In this document: piece by piece, positions 28,601-35,968 of the stretch
How the letters are laid out: each line of letters opens with the position of its first letter
Numbering within the stretch: the stretch's first letter is position 1
Assembly: GCA_030065615.1 (NCBI GenBank)
Contig: JASJDR010000027.1
Location: 1 to 47,881, forward strand
Source: Xenococcus sp. MO_188.B8
Lineage (GTDB): Bacteria; Cyanobacteriota; Cyanobacteriia; Cyanobacteriales; Xenococcaceae
Length of the DNA stretch: 47,881 bases
Direction of reading: 5' to 3'
The notes under the pieces: generated by a model
Told to the model about the DNA's origin: nothing
The model's input: the letters and a program-made list of their open reading frames with translations, nothing else
Databases searched by the model: none
Program-made: the position numbers and the translations under genes

Positions 28601-28958
28601 TGAATTAGTAGTTCTCCAAGAAGATTTTGCTAGTATCGGCAATAATTTTTTAGGTTGTATACCAGGTCAGAGTATGATTCGTACCGCTTTTTACCAAGCT
28701 GTACATAATTTGAGTTATTACTGTAATGAAAGTCCTTGGTTTAAAACTGGCCCTGGTCTAATTACATCTGCAGTTTGTAGTGGCTTACTTCCTTATCTAA
28801 CCTATACAAATTACCAAATCTGGCCCCGATTATTAGTTTTAACTCAAGCTCAACTAAGAAAAATTATTAATCAACATATTTCCCTTGCTTACAAGACAAC
28901 TGCTAAAAGTTGGCAAAACAATGCTTATAAAAGAAGAATCAAAGTCATCAGTGCTTAG
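25647..28958 (+). CDS. TPR-repeat protein with C-terminal GT32-type glycosyltransferase domain
   Basis: The 1103-residue protein is mostly tetratricopeptide repeats (about residues 10-800), visible as repeated 34-residue units with W/Y-L-G/A-Y-x8-A-F/L-x-x-A-l-x-l-x-P (for example ALISFQKALKLSPKTVWA, ALKYYQKFLAIAPQNIQA). From about residue 884 a glycosyltransferase-like domain begins: IPRRIVQFWDEPQPP, then ATQADFFRLAYLNKMGGFYADADD. That combination is the DXD motif of the Gly_transf_sug (GT32/OCH1-like) family. LVVLQEDFASIGNNFLGC and TGPGLITSA complete it. TPR repeats probably bind a protein partner. It may glycosylate a surface protein or polysaccharide; the neighbour with a Hint domain is suggestive. 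No signal peptide. Confidence 0.85.
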   Translation: MSESLPQTAKEQLLNIKKLGNTIAAINQLQELLSDFPKFIPGWINLGLIYRSLGDRDSALSTFEQTIKLAPNDQKVKLELSVEQLCCGQLTKCRKNIEELLAINPKNIWALIRLGQLNRHENKRTAALISFQKALKLSPKTVWASIYVATELRCLGRFEEAAQTLTKALEYSPNNFNLLLQLGHLERQRQQRDQALKWFSLASEKASSLPDAINAELYAIEELRGLGNLEQAATTIKQILKKFPDNIRAKLIYGTLLKLKLKFDAAVEVYQEIITLKPENIQAHLELATCLSELGKTKEALDILENATSSYPDELKVLLKIGDLYRKKQDRRQALKYYQKFLAIAPQNIQANLNVATELQYFGNLEAAETQLHQALEYHPNNFYALMKMAQLEQTRQNLDVALESCQKVIDHYPNSIEPHLKIIGILGDLGSFEEANNNLKILHQKYPEEFRILIHYGHLERRLGQREKALQWFNLAQEKTSNLAQNLEFKILAIEELIALGRLDEAIKLIDPIIQQFPHNLRAQMIKGRILQKQPNLTAAANVYRAILSTEANHLNSRIELARTYSQLGQIEIAISLLEETYELLGANIQIFMLLGSLNQALEEWEIAALWYQKICQEYPYNPQGYCHLADLMFVQGETESALKLLEEAKVKLPSSLPIIIKLIEFQIRLDNLDLTYKIIREELKRFPDNVQLLWKLCRVQMQQGDYTAALSTLDKISTDNQDWIRQTQNIRANIYFNLYDYPQAEKHFKQAISLAPVAPGERNRLATILMLTGRIDEARQELKIATKEIILKTPPGKSFVPLRSHPAMVTNELRMNPPLMAKLQAAQQEIGAERISALGSLLAQEPNYLGTALYLARELREQGIFEEIRQTLSQNATNLTAIPRRIVQFWDEPQPPIDVQRICQSWSDLNPGYEYIRFSLNTAVDFLKEHYDQQVLKAFANCDEPATQADFFRLAYLNKMGGFYADADDLCRQSLDTIVNLNPELVVLQEDFASIGNNFLGCIPGQSMIRTAFYQAVHNLSYYCNESPWFKTGPGLITSAVCSGLLPYLTYTNYQIWPRLLVLTQAQLRKIINQHISLAYKTTAKSWQNNAYKRRIKVISA

Positions 28959-29020
28959 CGGCATATAGAAAAGAGAATCAAGAATTGAAAGATAGTATCT
29001 GTTTGGCGATCGCGACAGTC

Positions 29021-29090
29021 TTTGCATATCTTTCATTTCCCGTTTACGCTGTCCCAAACGTTCGATACAGCTACCAACCGCATCTTCAGG
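29021..29090 (-). pseudogene. 70-bp fragment of typA (BipA) in inverted orientation
   Basis: Read on the minus strand, these 70 bases match typA positions 35047-35116 with 66 identical bases. Three of the four differences are synonymous third-position changes (GCA/GCG, ATT/ATC, GGT/GGA) and one changes Gly to Arg. The encoded [16 protein letters not shown] peptide is a TypA domain-V segment. The surrounding bases do not match typA, and the HIP1 core CGCGATCG lies immediately next to one end. The open frame that contains it (28854-29117, minus) has no other homology that I recognise and overlaps the TPR gene, so it is a remnant rather than a gene. Confidence 0.85.
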
Positions 29091-29203
29091 ATGGCAGGAG
29101 ATCTTGATGGTTAGCATTCATTATAGGCTTATCCTATTGGAAACTAATCAATTACTAACAAGTTATTATAAATAATAACTAATAAATGTTTACTGATAAC
29201 TGA

Positions 29204-30592
29204 TTAAGGGGCGATGCACACAACACGGAAACCGTAGCAGTTGGACGTTCTGTCATGCTCGTTCCTGATGCGATAGGCAGAACGACCACTGCTAGGATCA
29301 TCGTTCCAGGATCCGCCGCGCAATACTTTCATGCTACTTTCTTTTGAAAACCATGCACTGCCATCAGTTGGCGCACCTATGTAGTTTTCATGCCAATCAT
29401 CTAAACACCATTCCCGAACATTACCGTGCATATCGTATAAACCAAAAGCATTAGGCGGAAATTGTCCAACCAAGGTGGTTTCTTTAATATTGATGCCGTA
29501 ATTGGCTAACTTATCTGTAATGGTCTCGCCAAAATGATATAGGGTAGTTGTTCCAGCGCGACAGGCATATTCCCATTCTGCTTCCGAAGGTAATCTATAT
29601 TCTTTTCCTGTCTGTTTTGATATTCTTTGGCAAAATTCTACTGCATCATCCCAAGAGACTTCCTCTAAGGGACGTTCATCACCTTTGAAGTGGGAAGGAT
29701 AAGGTTTGAGGTCTCGTTTGATTTTAGGTAAGGATGTGATCGCTTTCCATTGAGCTTGAGTGATAGGATATTTACCCATAAAGAAGGGTTGAACAGTCAC
29801 CTGATGTTGTGGTTTTTCTTTGTTAAACCATTTTTTATTACGTTTTTTTAGCAGTCTTTCTATTTCCTCATCTTCCGTCCCCATCATAAATTTGCCATCT
29901 GGGATAGCAATCATCTCTAATTTGATACCATTACCCAGATCTTCTGTGAAAGATTGAGCTTGAAAAGATTGTGGCGATAGCTCTTTTAATCTTTCTCTTA
30001 AGACCATTATTTCATCATCCTTTTGCGCTCGCACTTCTTCCAACTCTTTCTCTAGCTGTTCAATTTTAGATTCAAGTGATTTAGCGATCGCGGGTTGTTT
30101 AGACTGCCAAGCTTTCAGAGCAGCAAAAAATTCTCGTAATGTATCATTTCGTCTTTTAGTTAATTTCGACTTTATATCTAACTGATCGGCTAATTGGTTA
30201 ATGGCGTTATTTACCTCGTCTGACCAATATTTAGCGTCTATTGGAATGCTGAGTAAACTTCTTAATGGACCTGGTAGATCATCGTGGCTTAAGCTCGGTC
30301 CCAAGATAGGAATTACTGGTTTATCCGTTGTCCAGAATGCGCCAGCTTCAAATGGAATCCAAGCCGAATGAAGGCTATCAGCGGTTATTAGTACGATCAG
30401 AGATTCCGAGTTTTTTAGTTTCTCTTTGAGTTGATCTGGTACGGAGGAAGAACTATAGAACAATCCTTGATCGGGATTGGAGGAGCAAAATATTTCTTCT
30501 TCTTCTATTCTCAAAGCAGCCAGTAGGAAGTTAACCAGCTTATAGGCGATCGCCTCATCTAAATAACTGTGACTGATAAAGATCCGAGCCAT
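29204..30592 (-). CDS. TIR domain - coiled coil - FGE/C-type-lectin-fold protein, candidate DGR target
   Basis: The 462-residue protein begins with a TIR domain (residues about 1-140): RIFISHSYLDEAIAYKLV, ESLIVLITADSLHSAWIPFEAG, where Glu82 sits at the position of the catalytic glutamate of NAD-cleaving TIR domains. A coiled coil (about 170-206, SLESKIEQLEKELEEVR) links to a formylglycine-generating-enzyme (sulfatase-modifying-factor) domain from about 218: MIAIPDGKFMMGT, ITQAQWKAIT, RPLEEVSWDDAVEFCQR, YRLPSEAEWEYACRAGT, YDMHGNVREWCLDDW, VLRGGSWN, GFRVVC. The two Cys used by active FGE are not conserved (the expected CRSACR region reads GRSAYR), so it is likely a ligand-binding C-type-lectin fold. 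TIR plus FGE fusions are found in bacterial conflict systems and as diversity-generating-retroelement targets. It is convergent with the TPR gene and divergent from pgi. Confidence 0.85.
   Translation of the reverse strand: MARIFISHSYLDEAIAYKLVNFLLAALRIEEEEIFCSSNPDQGLFYSSSSVPDQLKEKLKNSESLIVLITADSLHSAWIPFEAGAFWTTDKPVIPILGPSLSHDDLPGPLRSLLSIPIDAKYWSDEVNNAINQLADQLDIKSKLTKRRNDTLREFFAALKAWQSKQPAIAKSLESKIEQLEKELEEVRAQKDDEIMVLRERLKELSPQSFQAQSFTEDLGNGIKLEMIAIPDGKFMMGTEDEEIERLLKKRNKKWFNKEKPQHQVTVQPFFMGKYPITQAQWKAITSLPKIKRDLKPYPSHFKGDERPLEEVSWDDAVEFCQRISKQTGKEYRLPSEAEWEYACRAGTTTLYHFGETITDKLANYGINIKETTLVGQFPPNAFGLYDMHGNVREWCLDDWHENYIGAPTDGSAWFSKESSMKVLRGGSWNDDPSSGRSAYRIRNEHDRTSNCYGFRVVCIAP
29219..29323 (-). 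other. Candidate variable region of a diversity-generating retroelement
   Basis: This C-terminal segment encodes LRGGSWNDDPSSGRSAY and continues RIRNEHDRTSNCYGFRVV. Fifteen of the codons between W429 and G454 (for example GAT, GAT, AGC, AGT, TAT, ATC, CAT, TCC, TGC, TAC) end in C or T and could be derived from AAC/AAT by changing only adenines, as DGR mutagenesis does. Conserved framework positions (GGSW, RSA, GFRVV) show the fixed pattern of FGE-type variable regions. AGA, ACG and GAG do not come simply from AAY. No template repeat or reverse transcriptase is visible in the window. Confidence 0.5.
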
Positions 30593-30821
30593 CGCTTCTC
30601 TAGTTTGCCTCTACTATTTGTGGTTTTTCCTGACAGCTAACTACTTCTTTTCTTATAGTATTCTATGGGGGACTCCGTACTATCAAGTAACTCTTTATTT
30701 TTTAACATTACTGATTACCTAATTCTCAATCTGGAATTTAGAGAAAACCTAAAGCTCAAGAGTACCGAAGATGGCGTAAATTAGACTTGAAGGTGAATAA
30801 GATGCAGAAGGCAAAAAATCT

Positions 30822-32411
30822 ATGGATAATGCTCAACTTTGGGAACACTATCAAGACTGGCTATATTACAACGCAGAACTAGGATTTTATCTAGATGTCA
30901 GTCGAATGAGTTTTGATGATGCTTTTGTCAACAAAATGAAGCCGAAGTTTGACAAAGCCTTTAAGGATATAGAAGCTTTAGAAGGTGGGGCGATCGCGAA
31001 TCCCGATGAAAAGCGTATGGTAGGTCATTATTGGCTCCGCGATCCTGACTTAGCACCCACAGCAGAACTCAGACAGGATATTATCGAAACCCAACATAAA
31101 ATAATTGATTTTAAGGACAAAGTTCACAGTGGCATTATTCACCCTCCTAGTGGAGGAAAATTTACCGATATTCTCTCGATCGGGATTGGTGGCTCTGCTT
31201 TAGGCCCGCAATTTGTCGCCCAAGCTTTAGCCAAAGTAGATGCGCCCTTAAAAATTCATTTCATTGACAATACCGATCCTAAGGGAATCGATACGGTACT
31301 CGCAGAAATTGGCGATCGCCTACCGACAACTTTAGTTTCAGTAATTTCTAAATCAGGGGGCACTCCCGAAACCCGCAACGGGATGTTGGAAGTGAAAAAA
31401 GTTTATGAAGCTCAGGGTTTAGATTTTGCTGCCCATGCTTTTGCCATTACGGGAAAAGCAAGTAAATTAGAGGCGATCGCGGAACGAGAAGGTTGGTTAG
31501 CGACCTTTCCAATGCGCGATTGGGTTGGAGGCAGAACTTCTGAATTATCCGCCGTAGGTTTAGCAGCAGCAGCCTTACAGGGAATCTATGTTCGGGGGAT
31601 GTTAAAAGGAGCAAAAATGATGGATGCTCTCACCCGTAAACCAGATCTCAAAAATAACCCAGCAGCTTTACTTGCCCTGTCTTGGTATTGTGCCGGCAAT
31701 GGGAAAGGGGAAAAGGACATGGTTATTTTGCCGTACAAAGATAGCTTATTGCTCTTTAGTCGCTATCTCCAGCAGTTAATTATGGAGTCTTTGGGCAAGG
31801 AAAAAGATTTAGATGGCAATATTGTCAATCAAGGGATTGCCGTTTATGGCAATAAAGGTTCTACCGATCAACATGCCTATGTCCAGCAATTACGGGAGGG
31901 AGTGAACAATTTCTTTATCACTTTTATTGAGGTCTTAGAAGATCGCGAGGGTGAACCAGTAGAAATTGAGCCAGGAATTACTTCAGGAGACTATCTTCTC
32001 GGTTTTCTCTTAGGTACTCGTGAAGCATTAAATGAAAAACAACGAGACTCGATCACGATAACCATCTCTCAAGTGAATGAAATTACAGTCGGTGCCATGA
32101 TTGCCCTTTATGAGAGAACAGTGAGTTTATATGCTTCTTTGGTCAATATTAATGCCTATCACCAACCAGGGGTTGAAGCAGGGAAGAAAGCAGCCGCCTC
32201 AGTTTTGCAATTGCAAACTCGGGTGATCGATACCCTCAGAAAAACCAAATCTGCGATCTCGATCTCGGAACTGGCGCAAAAAGCTCAAGCAAGCAATAAC
32301 ATCGAAATTGTTTACAAAATCCTCCGCCATCTCCACGCAAATAAGCGTAATGTTTTGCTAGAAGGAGATTTCAGTAAACCTGATAGCCTGAAAGTTTCTT
32401 GGCAAGAATAA
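30822..32411 (+). CDS. pgi: Glucose-6-phosphate isomerase
   Basis: The 529-residue protein is a bacterial phosphoglucose isomerase with the phosphate-binding [16 protein letters not shown] (around residue 122), [30 protein letters not shown] and [21 protein letters not shown] with the C-terminal active-site region [14 protein letters not shown]. It interconverts glucose-6-phosphate and fructose-6-phosphate in glycolysis, gluconeogenesis and the oxidative pentose phosphate route. The start ATG at 30822 gives [14 protein letters not shown], usual for cyanobacterial Pgi. It diverges from the TIR-FGE gene, sharing a 230-base intergenic promoter region. Confidence 0.97.
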   Translation: MDNAQLWEHYQDWLYYNAELGFYLDVSRMSFDDAFVNKMKPKFDKAFKDIEALEGGAIANPDEKRMVGHYWLRDPDLAPTAELRQDIIETQHKIIDFKDKVHSGIIHPPSGGKFTDILSIGIGGSALGPQFVAQALAKVDAPLKIHFIDNTDPKGIDTVLAEIGDRLPTTLVSVISKSGGTPETRNGMLEVKKVYEAQGLDFAAHAFAITGKASKLEAIAEREGWLATFPMRDWVGGRTSELSAVGLAAAALQGIYVRGMLKGAKMMDALTRKPDLKNNPAALLALSWYCAGNGKGEKDMVILPYKDSLLLFSRYLQQLIMESLGKEKDLDGNIVNQGIAVYGNKGSTDQHAYVQQLREGVNNFFITFIEVLEDREGEPVEIEPGITSGDYLLGFLLGTREALNEKQRDSITITISQVNEITVGAMIALYERTVSLYASLVNINAYHQPGVEAGKKAAASVLQLQTRVIDTLRKTKSAISISELAQKAQASNNIEIVYKILRHLHANKRNVLLEGDFSKPDSLKVSWQE

Positions 32412-33022
32412 AAATAAGGAATGAACGATGAGGGAAGTAATAGGTAATTTCCCTATCTTCCCCCCTCTTCCCACACTCCCCCTTTCACCTAACTAGCAAT
32501 TTAGGAATACTGAATCCATGCTCTAGTAACTGCTCTGTAAGGAAAGGATACCTCACGTCCCGCAGCAGGAGTGTCAATGAAACTTTGTTGAGTTGAATTG
32601 ACTTTTTTTTGATCGCTGTGGAGGATAAAAACTGATTTACAGGTTAATTTGACGATAAAACCCAATTTAGAATAATATTTCTTGAGGTTACAAGTACAGC
32701 CAACAGAGGAAAAATCATTTGTGTTGAAAATTTCGTTATTTCTCTCAATTATGCCGTTATACGAAATTGCTAGTACTTGGTTACTTACTTCTGCAGTATC
32801 GTAGGTTACTTAAAAAAATATAAAAAAAATCTTAAGATAGAGTGTATGATTACATAAATAATGTCGAGTCGATATCAATAAATGAAGCATTTACGGGAAA
32901 ACTAATAAAACTGAAGTTATCTAGTACATGATTGTTGTAAATTTTTTAATTCTAAATTTTTCCCATGACTTTCATTAGTCGAACTGACGTAAAAGTTAAC
33001 TAAATCAGGTTCCCTATAGTTT
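32412..33022. other. Gene-free region with a possible gene relic
   Basis: The 611 bases between pgi and the response regulator hold a pyrimidine-rich stretch (32450-32490, TTCCCCCCTCTTCCC type, common between cyanobacterial genes), and a 102-codon open frame on the minus strand at 32501-32809 without a start codon. A TATGAT at 32844-32849 could be a -10 of a transcript leading into the regulator gene, but no good -35 is seen. The rest is AT-rich. Confidence 0.5.
32501..32809 (-). pseudogene. Open frame lacking a start codon (possible gene relic)
   Basis: On the minus strand a stop at 32810-32812 is followed by 102 sense codons before TAA at 32501-32503. No ATG is present in it. The translation contains EVSNQVLAISYNG, KYYSKLGFIVKLTCKS and ends with TPAAGREVSFPYRAVTRAWI. 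I do not recognise the family. Its length is above chance for AT-rich DNA, so it may be a decayed gene, but it could be random. Confidence 0.25.
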
Positions 33023-33688
33023 ATGCCTTTATTAATCCTGATTGCAGAAGATGATCCAGGAATTAGACTAGCTGTTCATGATTATTTAGAGATCGCTGGC
33101 TATTCTGTAATTACGGCTGAGGATGGAGAACGGGCATTATCCCTATTAGAGAAATATCATCCTCATCTTTTAATCTCTGATATTCACATGCCCAAGCATG
33201 ATGGTTATCAATTGGTTAAACAAATCCGTCAACTTCCTGAATTTAGACTGTTACCTGTGATTTTCCTGACCGAATATGCCAATGTAGAACAACGCATCAA
33301 AGGTTATCAAGCTGGCTGTGATATTTATCTACCCAAGCCTTTTGAGATGAGTGAGTTGGGTGCAATTATTCGTAACCTTTTAGAGCGATCGCAAATTATC
33401 GGTCAAGAACTGTTTTCTTCGAGACAAAAGCAGCAACCTGAACCAGCAAATATCAGTATCAACCTTGAAAAATATACTGATTTTATCGTGAATCAAATTG
33501 ATTTCACGAATAGAGAGCAGGAAGTTCTTAATCTATTGTCTAAAGGTTTTTCTAATATGGATATTGGGAAACAACTTCATCTATCCCATCGCACCATTGA
33601 AAAATATGTCAGTCGTCTGTTACGTAAAACTGAGACGAATAATCGAGCTGAATTAATTCGATTAGCCCTAGAAAAGAACTTAGTTTGA
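33023..33688 (+). CDS. Response regulator, REC + LuxR-type HTH (Rre1/Ycf29-like)
   Basis: The 221-residue protein has a receiver domain (residues 1-120) with the acidic pair Asp10/Asp11, phospho-acceptor Asp53 (LISDIHMPKHDG), Thr83 (VIFLTEY) and Lys105 (LPKPFE), all canonical. A LuxR/FixJ-type DNA-binding domain follows (about 158-221: FTNREQEVLNLLSKGFSN, LHLSHRTIEKYVSRLLRKT). The layout and start (MPLLILIAEDDPG) resemble the cyanobacterial/plastid Rre1 (Ycf29) group, which controls stress genes with the kinase Hik34 or Hik2. It may be a paralogue. It is followed after 137 bases by typA in the same direction. Confidence 0.88.
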   Translation: MPLLILIAEDDPGIRLAVHDYLEIAGYSVITAEDGERALSLLEKYHPHLLISDIHMPKHDGYQLVKQIRQLPEFRLLPVIFLTEYANVEQRIKGYQAGCDIYLPKPFEMSELGAIIRNLLERSQIIGQELFSSRQKQQPEPANISINLEKYTDFIVNQIDFTNREQEVLNLLSKGFSNMDIGKQLHLSHRTIEKYVSRLLRKTETNNRAELIRLALEKNLV

Positions 33689-33764
33689 AAATATCTATAA
33701 GCTTGGTAATTAGTCAAAACCAACAATAATCTTACAAAATGATATTGATTAACCAGACCTGAGG

Positions 33765-33770
33765 TATAAT
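33765..33770 (+). promoter_or_regulatory. -10 element upstream of typA
   Basis: TATAAT lies 55 bases before the typA ATG, in the intergenic region. A TTGATT is found only 14 bases upstream of it, which is short for a -35, so the promoter is probably of the -10-dependent type. A 5' leader of about 48 bases would result. Confidence 0.5.
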
Positions 33771-33825
33771 TGTTAAGAAATTTGTAGCAAACGAAACAAA
33801 ACTATTAAGTCTTTAGACCAATCTT

Positions 33826-35619
33826 ATGTCTCTTCCTATTCGCAATCTGGCAATTATTGCCCATGTCGATCACGGCAAAACGACTCTAGTAGACGCACTT
33901 CTGAAACAATCGGGTATTTTTCGTGAAGGAGAAGACATCCCAGATTGTGTTATGGACTCTAACGATCTAGAAAGAGAACGGGGAATTACTATTCTTTCTA
34001 AAAATACTGCCGTTCGTTACCAAGATACTCTCATCAACATTGTTGATACTCCTGGTCACGCGGACTTTGGGGGAGAAGTAGAGCGAGTATTGGGAATGGT
34101 AGATGGCTGCATCCTGATTGTCGATGCTAATGAAGGGCCGATGCCGCAAACTCGTTTTGTACTTAAAAAAGCCTTAGAAAAAGGTTTGCGTCCCATTGTG
34201 GTCGTGAATAAAATAGATCGCCCTAACGTAGAACCCGATCAAGCTGTAGACAAAGTATTTGATTTATTTGTTGAATTGGGTGCCGATGATGACCAATGTG
34301 ACTTCACCACCCTCTACGCCTCTGGTCTAGCTGGATTTGCGAAAGAAGAAGTAGATGGGGAGGAGATAGATATGAAACCTCTCTTTGAGGCGATCCTACA
34401 TCATGTTCCACCACCGGCAGGAGACCCAGAAAAGCCTCTGCAACTACAGGTAACAACTTTAGATTACTCTGATTACCTAGGTAGAATTATTATCGGAAGA
34501 GTTCATAACGGGACGATTAAAGCAGGACAACAAGTCGCATTAGTGAAAGAAGATGGCAAAATCGTCAAATCCAAAGTTTCTAAATTAATGGGATTTGACG
34601 GTTTGGCTCGGGTTGATGTCCCAGAAGCTAGTGCAGGTAATATCGTAGCAGTTGCCGGATTTGCTGATGCCAATATTGGGGAAACCTTGACTTCTCCTGA
34701 AGATCCTCAAGCCTTACCTTTAATCAAAGTAGACGAACCTACTTTGCAGATGACTTTCTCAGTCAACAATTCTCCTTTCGCGGGTCAGGAAGGAACCTAT
34801 GTTACGTCAAGACAGATACGCGATCGCTTAAATCGAGAATTAGAAACCAATGTGGCTCTAAGAATTGAAGATGGCGAATCAGCTGAACAGTTCCTCGTAT
34901 CAGGAAGAGGAGAACTTCATTTAGGAATTCTCATTGAAACGATGCGTCGCGAAGGTTATGAGTTTCAAGTATCCCAGCCCCAAGTGATTTATCGCGAAAT
35001 TAACGGACAACCCTGTGAACCTTACGAATATTTAGTGTTAGACGTTCCTGAAGATGCAGTTGGTAGCTGTATTGAACGTTTGGGTCAGCGTAAAGGGGAA
35101 ATGAAAGATATGCAAACTAGTGTTGGGCGCACTCAGTTAGAATTTGTCATTCCCGCACGAGGGTTAATTGGTTTTCGAGGGGAATTTATCCGCATCTCTC
35201 GCGGTGAAGGAATTATGAACCATAGTTTCTTAGAATATCGTCCTTTATGTGGCAATTTGGAAACTCGTTACAACGGCGTGATCATTGCTTTTGAAGAAGG
35301 AACTGCTACTTTCTACGCGTTAAAAAATGCTGAAGATCGTGGAGTTTTCTTTATTAAACCGGGTACTAAAGTATATAAAGGAATGATTGTTGGAGAACAT
35401 AATCGTGCCCAAGACTTGGATCTCAATGTTTGTAAAGCTAAACAATTAACGAACCATCGTGCAGCTTCTGGTGAGGAACTAGTTCAGTTGCAAACTCCTG
35501 TAGAGATGAGTTTAGAAAGAGCTTTAGAGTATATTGGTCCTGACGAACTAGTCGAAGTTACTCCGGAATCGATTCGTCTACGGAAAGTTAAAACCAAAAA
35601 ATTAGCAAAAAGATCATAA
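33826..35619 (+). CDS. typA: Translational GTPase TypA/BipA
   Basis: The 597-residue protein is a complete TypA. The G domain has [10 protein letters not shown] (12-21), the switch-[29 protein letters not shown], and NKIDRP. Domains II and III follow, then the TypA-specific segment [36 protein letters not shown], and the C-terminal domain with LIGFRGEF and [14 protein letters not shown]. It associates with ribosomes and is needed at low temperature or under stress. A 70-bp segment of it is duplicated as a relic at 29021-29090. A clear terminator follows at 35666-35698. Confidence 0.97.
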   Translation: MSLPIRNLAIIAHVDHGKTTLVDALLKQSGIFREGEDIPDCVMDSNDLERERGITILSKNTAVRYQDTLINIVDTPGHADFGGEVERVLGMVDGCILIVDANEGPMPQTRFVLKKALEKGLRPIVVVNKIDRPNVEPDQAVDKVFDLFVELGADDDQCDFTTLYASGLAGFAKEEVDGEEIDMKPLFEAILHHVPPPAGDPEKPLQLQVTTLDYSDYLGRIIIGRVHNGTIKAGQQVALVKEDGKIVKSKVSKLMGFDGLARVDVPEASAGNIVAVAGFADANIGETLTSPEDPQALPLIKVDEPTLQMTFSVNNSPFAGQEGTYVTSRQIRDRLNRELETNVALRIEDGESAEQFLVSGRGELHLGILIETMRREGYEFQVSQPQVIYREINGQPCEPYEYLVLDVPEDAVGSCIERLGQRKGEMKDMQTSVGRTQLEFVIPARGLIGFRGEFIRISRGEGIMNHSFLEYRPLCGNLETRYNGVIIAFEEGTATFYALKNAEDRGVFFIKPGTKVYKGMIVGEHNRAQDLDLNVCKAKQLTNHRAASGEELVQLQTPVEMSLERALEYIGPDELVEVTPESIRLRKVKTKKLAKRS

Positions 35620-35665
35620 AAGATCTAAAATCGATGTGATCGATAATCAATACTCAAGTTGGACT

Positions 35666-35698
35666 GTCGTTGTCTTGTGAAGATAGCGACCTTTTTTT
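35666..35698 (+). terminator. Rho-independent terminator of typA
   Basis: GTCGTTGTCTT pairs with AAGATAGCGAC (11 base pairs, two of them G-U) around a GTG loop, followed by C and seven T. It starts 47 bases after the typA stop codon. Confidence 0.85.
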
Positions 35699-35857
35699 AA
35701 TCTGATTGATTTGATACCAAATTAAATAATGTTGGCGACACATATAGCGCTACGCACAAGTCCTAAAGGATACCGCTGCGCATATCAAAAGTTTACTAAT
35801 CATAGGCTTAGCGTTTACCAATGTCCTAACCAAATTACGTAGTGCTAGACAATTTAG

Positions 35858-35886
35858 GTAGGGGTTTAACAATGCTGAACCCCTAC
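35858..35886. repeat. GTAGGGG-type hairpin repeat
   Basis: GTAGGGGTT and AACCCCTAC, 9-bp arms with a loop TAACAATGCTG. The loop core AGCAATGCC-like centre recurs at 10915-10940. It lies downstream of the minus-strand M16 gene and may serve as a transcription end for it. Confidence 0.6.
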
Positions 35887-35968
35887 ATTATCTATCGTAT
35901 TTTTTATGAAAATTGGTATGAGATTTGGCCAAGTCCTCTCATTATTCAATTTTAATTGATATAACTTC

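Larger units (their letters stand above)
35620..35968. repeat. typA / M16 peptidase intergenic region with repeats
   Basis: Contains the typA terminator (35666-35698), a mosaic repeat at 35745-35786 that includes CCTAAAGGATACCGCT (also at 43328-43343), and a GTAGGGG-type hairpin at 35858-35886 (GTAGGGGTT, 11-base loop, AACCCCTAC), 83 bases downstream of the stop of the converging M16 gene. No gene is seen in these 349 bases. Confidence 0.7.

Noticed and set aside
28854..29117. 87-codon minus-strand open frame overlapping the end of the TPR gene
   Set aside because: Only the 70-bp typA relic in it has homology; the rest is antisense to the TPR gene or junk, so it is listed as a pseudogene fragment and not a CDS.
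30593..30821. Template repeat or reverse transcriptase next to the TIR-FGE gene
   Set aside because: The upstream gap is only 229 bases and the downstream gap 245 bases; neither holds an adenine-rich near-copy of the variable region or an RT frame.
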